This document shows, piece after piece, positions 1-12,400 of a stretch of 64,000 bases of DNA (position 1 is its first letter; each line of letters begins with the position of its first letter). The notes beneath the pieces were generated by a model, which had not been told where the DNA came from, ran no database searches, and saw only the letters and a program-made list of their open reading frames with translations. The stretch comes from Phoronis australis (Eukaryota; Phoronida; Phoronidae). The position numbers and the translations under genes are program-made. The stretch covers positions 132,869-196,868 of the forward strand of contig NMRA01000036.1 in NCBI GenBank assembly GCA_002633005.1. The letters run 5' to 3'.

Positions 1-198
1 GGTCATATTTTAACAAAATGTTCACTAGTCTATAAGTTGTCGTATTTAACAAAACGATGACTTCCACAATCAAAAGTAGACACTTGAATGTTCAGAGATA
101 GTGACAAATTAGGTTAATTGATGACAAACAGGACAAAAAACATCCTGCACATAATTTCAATTCACATTCTGTTTTACAAACTTTTAATATGAACTCAC

Positions 199-445
199 AC
201 GCTACCGCCAGCTGCAGCGTGATGCATGATCGTCCATCCCTCCTGATCGACGGCCTTGAGATCAGCTCCGTTCTCCTTCATCATGTGCACCAGCATAGTC
301 TTACCGCTCCGACACGCCATGTGTATTGGTGTCTGGCCCTTGTTGTTTGTGGAGTTGATGTCGGCATTGTTGTCTAGTAACAGCATTACCAGCTGATCCA
401 TTCCAGACTCACATATTCGGTGCAAAATGGTATTCCCATCGTCAT
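199..445 (-). CDS. ANK gene (minus), coding exon 4: two ankyrin repeats
   Basis: 247-nt exon, phase 1 in, phase 2 out (GT|GTGAGT). Contains DGNTILHRICESGMDQLVML, GQTPIHMACRSGKTMLVHMM and GADLKAVDQEGWTIMHHAAA, which are textbook ankyrin G-TPLH-A and GAD patterns. The exon at 14876..15122 on the other strand has the same length and phases and ends with the same MHHxAxGG motif. The next exon is left of the window. Confidence 0.9.
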
Positions 446-3400
446 CTACACAATAGAAGAACTGGTCATTAATAGGAATTAGGCAGCAGGGATTTCAGGA
501 AGAGACCTCACCAAGAAAAGACCCCCACGGTGGCTCTTTTGAAAACAAGGTTTGGAAAATGCCCTATGGGAATTTATTTCCAAACACCAATCGACCGGCC
601 GACTTGTTAGTTTGCCATTTTTGCTGCACCTTATTCTGTTAAAGTTATTGTCACACGTAGTTTGAACGGTGGGTAGTTTGCTGTAATTACTTGTGATTTT
701 GTTTGTGTGGCCTTCCGTAGTGATCTTAAAGAACCTCCAGGGGTAATTTACATGCCTGGTATAATATGGCTGTAGAAAATATAGCCAACATGTTGTTAAA
801 TTCTCAATTTCATATATTTAAAAGCCAATCATTAGTAAACAGAAACTTCAGACTTCTCCTATAATAGTAGCCAAGCTGGCGTCTAAATGAAACCTTCCTC
901 TTACAGCAAAATATCCTAAAAACCAGGCATGAATAAGGATGCTGCTGGCACCAATGCAAGTTACCCCTGGAGGTTCTTTAAGATCACTACGGAAGGCCAC
1001 ACAAACAAAATCACAAGTAATTACAGCAAATTACTCACCGTTCAAACTACGTGTGACAATAACTTTAACAGAATAAGGTGCAAAAATGGCAAACTAACAA
1101 GTCGGCCAGTCCATTGGTGTAGAAAGTATCTTACACGATGTGTAGCAAGTATCTTACACAATTTATTAACGCGATTGTGGTATTGATGATGAGCCATCAC
1201 TCTCATGTTTGAAAATTGCTCTGATATTCACTAAATTGCATCTACAGGATTTCTAGAAGTCTGTCATCAATGATTTTCCCAATCCTTTATTAAAATAACT
1301 ATAGACCCACATTTTAATCCAGAAGCAAGTTTTTGATTTAGACCACTTACAGTGAACAGTTATAAAAACCATCTCAACTTGCTCCTTTTCTTATGATAAA
1401 TGACAAATGATTTCAGGATTGCAAAGATGTGACACATTTCACCCTTCTTTTAGACCACATTTGGCGTGTAAAATCACTCGCTATGACAAACAACTTGTAG
1501 AGCCTTGTCTAAAGCAACAATGAACTGACAGTTTTTTGAAGGCCTGACATCACCTCTAATTTGATGAAGCAACAATTTCAGACCAATATCATAATGACAA
1601 GAGGTCTAAATTATGAAATTCTTATTTGGGGTGGAAGGCGGCTTTATAGGCACTATGTTCGTATACACAGCGTGCCAATGGTTAGGTTCTGCTTAATTCC
1701 AATTTTATATAGAGTATGGCCAACACACAGGGTACATACCTTTCTCATTGACAGCTTCTGGTTTCTGTGTCAGTATGGCATGACAGACAGACGACAAGGT
1801 CTGCTGCATGGACAGCTGTCTTGCATGCTTGTCACAGCCGTCATCCTTGCAACAGCCAGTTGTAGCAGTTTTTGCTTCTAAAATTGAGCAAGATAAATAA
1901 GAAATTAACAATAACAACTGGACAAGAAAGTCCAAAAGGAAACAGAAGTAGGGATGCGTCTGGGCCTCTTACTAAGACATCGTTCACTGCATATAATGCA
2001 TGAAAATTGTTCTCAAAAGTTGGCCGTCAACATCGAAAAAATGTTGAAATGAAATTTGACAGCAAAAAAGAACTTCTAAGGATGATTGAGAGCATTTTAA
2101 AGATACAGGAATTTAATAAAACAGGCAATACATGAAAGAGTAACTGCAGTTATCCAACATTAAAAAGCATTTCACTTTTAACCAAGAGAAGAATAATCAC
2201 ATTTTTTCAAATTAACAGGGGCAACGCTTGAAGCAATTTACATAAAATTACCTACATTTAACCAATGGAAAAGTCCCAAACACAAAGATTAGTCATTGGT
2301 TCCCACAATAGTTCATTTCCATTTTCAAGAGCTCTGATCATGTGAATGACCATTAAAGTAAGATCTTACCGTATTCGACTGGGTTAATGGCAAGACTACG
2401 TAATAAATTAAATATCTCAAAACTCAGGGGTTGAGGGTTATAATGAGGCCAGGCATTTAAATGTGATGTTTTTGAAGAAAAGTCGTGAGGGCAATTACGT
2501 GAACTAACTTGATCTTGAGTTAATAATCATGCAGTTGTGCTTAAAAGTGAAAATTTGAATAAGCACGGGTGGTAATTTAGACAAACATGGGTATACAGGT
2601 GGTACTGGCGTGAAAGTTTTCACTAACCATGGTCTTTGTTTTTCCACATGTTCAAAAGTTTATCAACAGAAATGGAATCAGTGATTTTGTCCAGGCTGCC
2701 ATCTTCATTGGGTTCACCAGGATGGTAAGTCGTGACATGCTGGGATGAAGGCGCCATCTGTTGTCGATTTATTTGGCGTATAGCTTCAAAGAATTCAGAA
2801 TTCTCTGCATTTGGTAGTACAGGTCTGAAAATAATTCACAAAACAGATTATTTTTTACAATTATAATATCTCCAACATCCCTGTACACAAGATGTGCAAA
2901 GGTGATGAAATTTGCATTTTTCACATTGTACGGTCAACTTCTTTAAAAATTGACAGAATTTGTAGAAAACCACCTAGCTTCATTGAAGTTGTAACGAAAC
3001 CTCAAGAAGGAACAAGGCAAAAATGCTAAATCGCTGAAAATAAGCCATAATGATAAAATGCTTTGTGCTGAACTTTCTATTAGATTTTGTCTGCTTTTTT
3101 GAAAACAATGCACTTTGATGTTATGGTAAATCACAGTTGATGACAACTGTTGTGAAATTACACAGAATAACTTCTAGTAATTCTAAAATTTTCAAACAAG
3201 GTATTATACAATACTGTACAATTCATGTGCAAATTAGCTTCACAAGAATTTTCTACATTTTATTATAGATTTTTTGAAAACGTTTCTGCAAGAGTTATTA
3301 CATCTTTCAAAATATTCCATCATTACATACATTTCATTTGGTCTCACTATCATTTCAATAACATTGCATCTTTCCCGCTTCTTTGGCTATATTTTGACTT

Positions 3401-6400
3401 GCATGAAGATTTGTAACTCATTTGGAACAGTCCAAACAAGTATTCTAACAATTTGAAGAGCACAGAAAGCCAAATCACATGCGGAACTGAGCAACTTCTA
3501 TCAAAGGCAACATGTTAGTCAGAATAAGAGGTGCGTCTATGACTATGACCTTGCCTGTGTGCAATTCACAAACAATAGGGTCGTCCAGGATTACACAGTG
3601 ACACTTGACTCTTGCCGTGTTTACCAAAAATGCCGCAAACATTTTCGAGCTAGTGGAGTTCCACACTTTATTTGTTGTCTGGTTCTTTACAAGTTTATCT
3701 TGGTTGCATTACCAGTAATTTATTCGTCCTTCCAATGCCAACACAGTGTTACTGCAGTGCTGTGGGCTGCAACTCCGTTGTGAGAAAGTTTGATAAATCA
3801 GACAAATACCCGTAGATGCACGATCTGAAATTCTTTGCCTTCCCAACATCAACGAGAGACACGAAAATGTGCCTGATTTCCAAAACAAAGTCACCGGCTT
3901 TCTTATCTCCAATATAAAGAAAAGTTCTATCACTGTGCAATCTGGGACAGCCCTACATTAATCCCACCTAATGGCCACTTTTATTCAGAAACCAGATGAC
4001 TGGCAGCAAAAATCTCTAAGACACCTTTACTAATAGTAAAGTGAGCCTCTGAACTGTAACAGTCACTGTAAATGGGAATGAATGGACAGCACTTCCATTT
4101 TAGCAACTCTTAATTAATCAAACCCGATTACAGTACATAGCAACCTTATCAGTTCTCATAACACACACCTCAACAATGATAACAAGGCTAACTAATTTAG
4201 AGCATAATGTGTTATCTCAAAAATGTAGGGAAATGATACTTGATAAAAAAGACAAGAATATTAATATTTCAGCGACTATAAGTAACGAAGGAATATTTAG
4301 ACTTTAAATGCAAAGCTATTGAGCTTAGTATACTCGCAACTGTTGAGGCCCGGGTTCGAATCCGGCCTTGGTTTCCCGCCAAAATGTTATCTCACTAGTG
4401 AGATAACTTTATGGGTTATTACACGGTTGTATCTGCCATTTGACGCTAATATTGTGGTATAATTAGTTTTTATTTTGTTGCAACAATACAAGAATATCAG
4501 ATCGTAGTCATAACATGAGACAACCAAACGAGAAAAAAAGTTATGATGCAATAATGAAAGGCAAGTGAAAATTAATAAAAATCACAATTTCTGTTGTGCA
4601 GTTAAAGATTTATTACCAGCAAATAGCCGATATTTAGGTGTCATATCCGAGGACGATTTAAATCAGTATACTTTAAAGGAAAATTGAATGATTTTTCGTG
4701 GGGTCCAAAACGACTCATCAAATAACTAGATACCACATAATGATTGAGAAAAAATATCACATAGTAAAAAATTATAATACAGATTTCAGAAGTTTCTGTC
4801 GCAGTAACTCATTGCTCATTTGCCTATTACAAAATCTTAATTTTTATCACTTGTTTAAAGCTGCATTTCACAGTTTAGCTAGTTGAAAAAAAACTGTATT
4901 TGGCTTTTTATTCTCATAAAATCAGCCTCATAATATTTCTCATCGTGATAGGATTCTATTTTGGTCACCAACAAGGACATCGAAACTACTCATGACTCAA
5001 GAAAATGCTTCAACGTTTATTGGGATTGGCCAACCACAAACTTGAAAATTCAAAAGTGTTACTATAGTAACAGAAATGCAATCCTGTCACTGTAAGGAAA
5101 GTTATGGCATTGGTTTTATGTGAGTAAAAGACTGAAGTGCAGCTTTAATGACTGACTTCCTTTTGGTTTGTAAAATCGCTCTGGGTAATTACTTAGGACC
5201 CTCAATTCTTCATCGTAGCTTCAATAGCGGACTTTTCCTATTGGCGCTCTCTAGAGTAATGAAAGCGCGAAAGCAACTTCCGCTTGATCCCATCTCGGAG
5301 CAAAAACCGCTAAAGATTTTTTCTCAAAGCTGTGATTATCCACTAGACATTCTTGGAAAGGTACATACACACAACCTCCTTCCCAAATTATTTGAAAACA
5401 TTCATGATTTCTGCATACAGTTCTGCATGCTCTTTTCATACTTGTTTTTCATGTACTCAACTCCATGACTAAAATTTCAGCCATTTCCTGCCTCTGCCGA
5501 ATCAAATGTCGACTTCTCTAATCCGAATCCAGTTTCAAGTATGACCGAAACCACCAAATTATATCAAACCATTCTATACTGTTTTGTACACCTTTTACAT
5601 ATCTTTGGTTTTAATTCATGTATTATATAACGACCAGTAAGTATGCAGTATTTTGTAAATTATTTGTATTCTTAGTACTTAGTTTTATCGTAGACAGTTT
5701 ACATGTAATTTAGTTATCAGGTGGTCTTCATGCAAGCAGCCTCGAAGCCTCTGTGGGTCTCCTAGCCTTTGTACTATGGTTCTTTTAAGTATATGTATCA
5801 ACTGTAAAAGTATCATGCCTAAAATAAACTATTTATCTAATCTAGATCTATCCAAGGCATCTACGTCAAAAGAATGAGCACGGCTATGTGGTACAGTGAC
5901 GAGCACTTCCCTCAGACTTGCTTTACTTTAAACAAGATGGAATTTGAACTGGGCACCTTTCGAATGTCAATCCAGTGCTCCAATCCACTACACCAAAGAC
6001 ACAGTAGTAAAAAGAAAGCTCCTGATCAGCACGAGTGAACCACACACCAACGCTCATATTCTTCAACGAATGCTATAACACACAATGACAGCCCGAAATA
6101 TCATGCCATTGTTAATAACCTAGAGGTTGGTGTAAACAGACAAATGTATTTCTGACATGAAGTAAACATAACAATGAAATAACAAAGAATCAAAGCACAA
6201 AGCTTACGTAGTTTTGTTGCCTTGACGATGCCGTTCTGGCACTTTCACCTGTTCAGGCAGAATCAGTCGACCTTGGGCATAGAGTTGCTGGAGAGCTTCT
6301 AGTTTTTCAGGAGTCATTGACGCGGATGCATGAGGGAGCCATGTGTTAGTGACCATAGTGGCACCCTCAGGGAGGCTGAATCCTCCATGACCGTGTCCAC

Positions 6401-6440
6401 TGCAAGGCTGTTCACCATGTGAATGACCATGAGAAAACAT
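199..6440 (-). CDS. Ankyrin-repeat protein gene, 5' part (paralogue of the ANK-DHHC gene at 9375-32213); runs off left edge
   Basis: Seen: four coding exons, 6208..6440, 2628..2824, 1740..1877 and 199..445, with phases 2, 1, 1 and 2 that join without a stop (271 codons plus 2 nt). The protein begins with a His/Gly/Cys-rich stretch (MFSHGHSHGEQPCSGHGHGG), then a low-complexity linker, then two full ankyrin repeats and the start of a third ending MHHAAAGGS. An in-frame TGA lies shortly upstream of ATG 6440. Family knowledge: ankyrin repeats bind protein partners. Inference: the last two exons match the plus-strand gene in size, phase and sequence, and that gene continues into a DHHC acyltransferase, so this is probably a second ANK-DHHC gene, but its catalytic part lies outside the window. 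It could instead be an ankyrin-only protein. Confidence 0.8.
583..1122. repeat. Large inverted repeat (foldback element), arms about 583-757 and 922-1122
   Basis: The left arm, read backwards and complemented, matches the right arm over about 165 bp with only a few mismatches and one insertion of about 30 bp in the right arm; spacer about 165 bp. Shared blocks include TTGTGATTTTGTTTGTGTGG and GTTAAAGTTATTGTCACACG. It lies in an intron of the minus-strand ANK gene. Probably a non-autonomous foldback transposon or a recent inverted duplication. Confidence 0.88.
1740..1877 (-). CDS. ANK gene (minus), coding exon 3: helix before the first ankyrin repeat
   Basis: TTTTAG acceptor and G|GTATGT donor; phase 1 in and out. 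Contains CCKDDGCDKHARQLSMQQTL followed by HAILTQKPEAVNEK. The second half aligns with the first coding exon of the plus-strand gene (VVRNNPDAVNQK), and both end at the same phase. Confidence 0.75.
2628..2824 (-). CDS. ANK gene (minus), coding exon 2: linker
   Basis: TTTTCAG acceptor before 2824 and GTTAGT donor after 2628; phase 2 in, phase 1 out. Translates without stops as TPVLPNAENSEFFEAIRQIN and onward to ITDSISVDKLLNMWKNKDH. No recognised domain; probably a disordered linker with short helices. The plus-strand paralogue has no counterpart that I can see. Confidence 0.7.
4313..4380 (+). repeat. tRNA-like B-box sequence, probable SINE relic
   Basis: CGGGTTCGAATCCGG is a perfect RNA polymerase III B box with a paired T-stem. 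A degenerate A-box-like GAGCTTAGTA lies upstream. No full cloverleaf. Confidence 0.4.
5560..5855 (+). repeat. Possible 3' end of a retroposon
   Basis: Ends in TGCCTAAAATAAACTATTTA and a TCTAATCTAGATCT run, resembling LINE 3' tails with AATAAA and a short terminal repeat. No coding part recognised. Confidence 0.3.
5934..6006 (-). repeat. tRNA-derived SINE head
   Basis: Minus strand reads TTTGGTGTAGTGGATTGGAG (A-box-like), and about 30 nt on CCCAGTTCAAATTCC (B-box-like). Stems do not close well enough for a functional tRNA. In the first intron of the minus-strand ANK gene. Confidence 0.55.
6208..6440 (-). CDS. ANK gene (minus), coding exon 1: His/Gly-rich N-terminus
   Basis: Starts at ATG 6440 and ends phase 2 at AC|GTAAGC. 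Residues 1-20 contain HGHSHG, a PCSGHGHG run and one cysteine, a composition seen in metal-binding termini. The rest (for example MTPEKLEALQQLYAQG) looks helical. A TTTCAG at about 6471 could be an acceptor, so a 5' UTR exon may lie further right. Whether the His stretch binds metal is inference. Confidence 0.75.
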
Positions 6441-9374
6441 TTTCAGATGTCTTCAATGCATTTCAATCCTGAAAGACCGAATATTCAATTGGGATGCAAA
6501 GGAGAGTTGATCGGACAGGCAACACTAAACCCTTAATGAATCCCCAGTCACTTAATAAATGGTCCCAAGGCATACAGTTTTCTACATTGAACAACGGCAA
6601 CAAACTGGTTCTCAATATCCGATGCCCCGCTAAGTGACTATTGCTAGACACTTAGTCTCATTGGGCCACTTGATTACCCCAGTTAAGTTTAGTGCGACTG
6701 AGTGAGGGAGTTTGTACTAGCCCTGGATGGGACTCTTTATATAATATATAGCTGCAGCTGCCGGTCAGTTCCTCCCTCAAATTACAATTTGTTAAACAAG
6801 AACTAGAAGGACAACTGGAAGAAGTTTTATGTCTCTCATTTATGCCCATAAGAGAACGAATGACATTACATGTACTCTCATGCCTAGGGGGCTTGATTTT
6901 GCAACTAAGATCACTGTCTTGAGTTATTTATCAGAAAAAAATCAATTTGTTACAGACCTTTCAAAGGTTAAAGATTGAAGTGGGTGATTGGGTCAGCCTA
7001 AGTTGTTCAGTCATACAAGGTCACAGGTGGAAGACTAGAGTCAGGCCACATCCTCCGCCCCTTATGGGCCGAGTGTTGACAAAGTGTCTGCCTTTACTCC
7101 AGTGATTGGAGCAAATGGTCATAAATGCATTTATTATTATTAAGCAGAAGGCTATTAATGAAATCAACCAACTACAATATAAATACGATTACGAAAGCTA
7201 AGCTGCTGTGGTAACGACAAATGAATGAGGTTTAAACATTGCTCACAGCTAAAAATTTAAGAGAGCATTTCAACCACGACCTGTCATCTTGTTCACTCTG
7301 TTTGTCGACACTAGGTGGCGTATGTAGCCCGTTCTCGAAGCGTCTGCTATGTTGCAATGAGCCTAGCAATTGCTGGATTGTTCCAACTAGTTCCAAGAAT
7401 TTACCAGCAATTGCTGGGCCCCCTGAAACCAAGCAGACAGACATTTCAGGAGAACACAGCGAATGCAACCCAATGGTCCAAACAGAATAAACACGATGGT
7501 GGGTCGTCACCAAAACGCAGAAATGTATAGATTAAATAACAAATTTTAAAATTTAATTCAATTGAATTACTACTCGTCAGGAAATTACAACAACTTCTAG
7601 AGAGGTGCTTTCAGAAATATCAGATAAGGGCCGGGGTATCGATCACTGGTAGAACATTTTTGTCAGCCAAAGTGTGAGTTGTCTTCAGTGACACCTATTC
7701 AAAAGCCCAAGAATGTGTGTTTTTATTACATTAAGCAAGCTTTTCCAAAAAAATTAATTTCTTTTCTACTGCTGACAGTTGAAAATTAGAGTTTTTAAAA
7801 CGGCCACTTGCAACGCTAAAAATGCATGAAATTCATAGACAAAAAACATGCATAAATTTCTCAAATTATTGTCTGATTCTGATGATTCTTTTTTTAACTT
7901 GCACAACTAATTCTCTTTGCATATGAGATTCAGCTGGCAATTGGTAAATGGCCAAAAAAAATTATTTTAGTCCGTAACACACTCGACTCGCGAATATGTA
8001 CCTTAATTGATTGTGATTTACCGGATAGCATTTACAGCGTCCTGCTCCAGTGAGTACTATAGCAACAAATTTGTGGTCAAAGCAAATTCTTCCCAAAAAG
8101 CCGCTGCGTATACTGTAAATGTGCTCCATGTGAGTCGGCATGGAATTATCCAATGAGTTACGGATGGACGGCAATTGCTGGTTATCACGGAAAGTTAAGA
8201 ATGTCATGACATTCCGTGACACATCGGTAATTTCTGTGGAGCATGACTGACAGTACGCAGTGGCTTTTCGGGGAAATTTTTGTGCTTTGACCGTGAATTT
8301 GTTGTGAAATCGCTGGAGCAGGACACCGTAATTAATGGTATAATGCTATCAGAAGAAATGCACATGATTTGTTGAACCAGTTTAGTGTAAATTTATTGAG
8401 TTTTGCATTCGATATCGACGGCTGAAGTGAAGCACCCGGCCGTGGAATTCCTATTCCCGAGTGTCATACCTCGAAGTATATATAGTGTATTGGATTGGAG
8501 ACGATCAGAAGCTGAGGACTCCTGTGCATACAGCTATAGCTAGCTGGCTAGGTCCAACAAGTCCTGGGCCCGGTCTCCAATCTTTTTACTCGAAATGGAA
8601 CTCGAAATTAGGTTTGGCATTTTCTACTCTACTTTTGGGCGAACTCAAGATAAGTGTCTATTATTCTACGCTCGAGTACACAATAACTTACGTAGATAAT
8701 TTATTGCCCTTAGTTCACCAGTTTGTAAACCCAATATTAAAGCAATAAGTTCGAGTTTGAACTCGAAATTTCGAGTTTTTACTCGAGTTTGTAGCACAAA
8801 TATAAGAGTCTTCAAGGGCAAACTTGAACTAGAAACTCCTATGCATAAACTATAATGTATTCGAGCACAGTCTAATAACCAATTATCTTAAGTTCGCACA
8901 AAAGGAGCAGAGAAATTGCCAAAAATAGTTTCGAGTTCGTTTCGAGTACAAAGATTAGAGACCGGGCCCAGGGCCGCAGGGACAACAGCTTCAAGCTTGT
9001 ACACGTTGGGCCAGAAAAAAACCTACTACATGTAGACGTACGAAAGTGCCTCACAGTTATATAATTCAAGAGCATTTAAAACACTAAACATATGTTTTGT
9101 CAACAACCACTTACGACCATGTACTCTTGTTAACGTCCTTGACATGAACACACCATAGACATCACATCATGGTACACACTTTTTCCTTGTACTAGTGTTG
9201 GAATAACTATCCAAAAAGTGGGCAGTGATTGGCTAAATGTAAAGAATAACGACCAATCACAATTATTGTTCTACACCGATTGTCCGTAGGTGGCGCTGAA
9301 TTAAACATGGTTGCCTTGTTGCAATTGGCGAATGTTGGTCTTCTTGTTTTGTGAACTTTTGTACATTTTTGGCC
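6441..9374. other. Intergenic region between divergent ANK genes
   Basis: Must contain both promoters, but I see no convincing TATA box or CpG-dense stretch. Contains the palindromic MITE at 8563 and a short retroposon-like tail with (TTA)n near 7130. The frame at 7232-7530 has no recognised domain. Confidence 0.6.
8563..8972. mobile_element. Palindromic MITE, copy 1
   Basis: About 410 bp with long imperfect terminal inverted repeats starting CCTGGGCCCGGTCTC and ending in its complement. Rich in ACTCGAA/TTCGAGT motifs, with a central TCGAGTTTGAACTCGAAATT. Lies between the two divergent ANK genes. No coding capacity. Confidence 0.88.
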
Positions 9375-9486
9375 ATGCAAACCCCAGTTGGCGTTCTGTC
9401 TAACTTGCTGGAGGTAGTTAGCACTTGTGCACCAGCGGTGGTGGATCAAGTTGTCAGAAATAATCCAGATGCAGTTAATCAAAAAG
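9375..9486 (+). CDS. ANK-DHHC gene, coding exon 1
   Basis: ATG in GCCATGC context; the upstream ATG at 9307 runs into a stop after 15 codons. Encodes MQTPVGVLSNLLEVVST to DAVNQK, phase 1 out at AAAG|GTTTGT. It aligns with the minus-strand exon 1740..1877. The paralogue has about 140 more N-terminal residues that are not visible here, so either this gene lost them or a further 5' exon was missed. Confidence 0.65.
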
Positions 9487-12400
9487 GTTTGTTTCCACAC
9501 ACTGTCACTTACACTGTCACTGACTTAGCACTAGCCAGCCAGGTAGCTGTATGAAGACTGTCGTCAAAATACAGCTAGGTCCCACTGTGTGTATTTCTTC
9601 CATAGACCCCGAAATTGCACACAGCCTGGGTAGTTCTGCTCGTCACTGCGCCGTGAAACTAATCAACATGTAAAGCTAAAAACCGGACGGTGTGCATGCA
9701 AAATCTGGGAGTCAACCAACAATCACCTTTCCCGTTACACTGCGTTACAGCCGTTTAAGTGAAAAACAATGCAATAAACGTCATTTTCTAACAATGAAAA
9801 GTATTTCATCGTTTTGAAAACAGTACGCTCGTGTCACGCGCGCGCGCCATTTCCTAAATTTTTGCGACATCTCTCGGGTGTTGATGATAGCTTGGCAGCA
9901 GCAAAATTTCTTCTGAAATTCGATTTTTCGGTATCAAAATTCTAAAAACTTATAATGAAGTGAAACCAGTTCTGATAATTTGTTGTGACGTGTACGCAAG
10001 CTCGTGAAATAACAACAGTTGATTGAAGAATCGGCGAAAAAAGAAACTGGCCAATAGGTGACGCAATATTTCATGGCGCCGAAAGCCGTCGCTAAAGATC
10101 GCTCCACAACTTTAGCAGCAGAATAACGGTAGAACGTCATTTTTGCCAACACCGTTAAATAATTTAGTTTATTCAAGGAAGACTGTAGTTTTTAATGACA
10201 CCAATTTTGTGTCAGATTTTATCTTGCCACTTTTTTTACCCACATCGATGCAAAGCTGTATATTTATATACAGCTTTGTACTAAGGCTATGACTTAGCCA
10301 GCCACTGAGCCAGCTAGCTGTACACTTAAGTGTAGCCTACTTAATTATCGGACGGATCCTAAATATCGGACATTTCATAAAATCTTACTTGAAGCGTAAT
10401 CTGAGAATTAAATGACACCAATTTTTGTTCCGCTGTAATGCATTCAATGTCCGGCTCCGTCTCGTTCGTTTACAGCGTTGCCTTGTTTTGATTTCACCGA
10501 GAGAGGGTATAATTTACTTATTTAGACCCCCAAGTTGGCCTAAAATGGAGGATCGCATAAATTGATTATAAAAGTTAAAAACAAAATCTTTTTCCACAAT
10601 GAAGTCATCTCACTGAACTGACAATATGTCACTGTTTCATTTTTTCATTTGCTTTTAAACTCAAGTGAAACCCCGGCCGCACACATGCGGGTGTCATATC
10701 AAGAAGACAAAGAGACACAAAAAACTGCATTGTGTTTGCACTTGCTTTAGTTGTCTGCACTGATTCATCGAAACGACTTGGATCGTCATCAGATTTCATT
10801 TTATGGATAACTGTTGCAAATGGAGCTGTGTTCTAGCAGCACATAACGCTAAACTAGTTGTGAGAGACCGTCCGGAGTTGGTATATGGTGCAACTCCGGA
10901 CTATCTGGGGTCAACAAAAAAACCACAGTTCAACTGTGAGTCTACACCAATGTGATAAATAAGAGTAGTTCTACTTGCTGTGTCAGCTTTAGGTATGCTT
11001 ATCTCTTTTATGACACACAATGTGTGACTGGGCAAAGCGTTTTCAAAATAATGTGGATAAATCAGTGGAGTGTGAGACCCCTCAGGTCCCTGTCAAGTCT
11101 TCACGGCAATTCTACGTTATGATGTATGCCAAAACACTGGAGCTGAAATTTGGCAACAAGGTGCCCATGGCCATTACTTGGTTAGTCAGTTTTCTGCGTT
11201 GTGGCGTATGGGGAAATATGGTGTCCTATATTTAGCCGTAAGGTTCTCCGAAGGTTTGCTAGTTGTGTTTTTTAGAGAACATAAATGGGGCTTTCGGTGA
11301 CAAGATATAGTAACAGAACAATTCTGTAAAGGTAAGTCTTTATTTCAGCAAAGAATTTACAATCATCCGTAATATTTTCAATTAAATATAATGCAAAATG
11401 TGCCAAAATGTCCGATAATTAGGTCACTTGATTGTATGAAGACTATCGTCAAAATACAGCGAGGTACCACTGTGTGTTTTTCTTCCATAGACCCTGAAAC
11501 TGCACACAACCAGGGTAGTTCTGCTCGTCAACTCGCCATGAAACCTGTATTAACGTGTAGAACTAAAGACTGGACGGGGTGCATGCAAAATCTTGGAATC
11601 AAACAACACTCACCTTGACTGTTGCAGCTGTTAAAAGTGGAAAACAATCTAAAAAACGTCATTTTCTTGCATAATCCTCTGCCTTTTCTAACAACGAAAA
11701 GTTATGCGTCATTTTGAAAACACGCGCACGCACCATTTCCTAAATTTTTGCGACATCTCTCAGGAGATGAGGATAGCTTGGCAGCAGCAAAATTTATTCT
11801 AAAATTCGTTTTTTCGGTATCAAAATTCTAAAAACGTGTAACTAAATGAAATCAGTTCTGATAATTTGTTGTGACATCTAAGCAACTTCGCAGAAGAAGA
11901 ACACTTGATTGAAGAATCGGCGAAAAAAGAAACTGGCCAATAGGTGACGCAATATTTCATGGCGCCAAAAGCTATCGCTAAAGATCGCTCCACAACTTTA
12001 GCAGCAGAATAACAGTAGAACGCCATTTTTTCCAACACCGTTACATAATTTAGTTTATTCAAGGAAGACTGTAGTTTTTAATGACACTAATTTTGTGTCA
12101 GATTTTATCTTACCATTTTTACCCACATCGGCACAAAGCTGTATATTTAGTATACAGCTTTGTACCTAGGCTATCACGGACTATACCTTATGGGATGGGC
12201 ACTGGTCGGATATAACGCCATAGTGGTCCTTTATTTAGGGAACTAGGCAAACAATGAATAGCGGGCCCGTTACTTAGTGGATGAAACTGGTTCTCTAAAT
12301 CTGAGACTGCTATATCAGACCAGTGCCCCCTGATGATGGTTTAGAGAATCAGAAATACATCTTTATTTTAACACGTGCATTCACAAATACAAACATTAGC

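Larger units (their letters stand above)
2825..6207. other. Intron of the minus-strand ANK gene
   Basis: Holds the B-box relic at 4313, the retroposon-like tail at 5560 and the SINE head at 5934. Open frames at 3475-3940 and 5148 show no recognisable domain or splice support. Confidence 0.6.

Noticed and set aside
4348-4362. Possible tRNA gene at a perfect B box
   Set aside because: No matching A box at correct spacing and no acceptor or anticodon stems.
5148-5468. 106-codon plus-strand frame
   Set aside because: No domain, no splice context, composition like surrounding intron.
9934-12062. Pair of 80-codon minus-strand frames (9934..10176 and 11820..12062) with the same start and stop
   Set aside because: They lie in the direct-repeat pair and differ at about a quarter of residues with no excess of silent change, so conservation is explained by the repeat.
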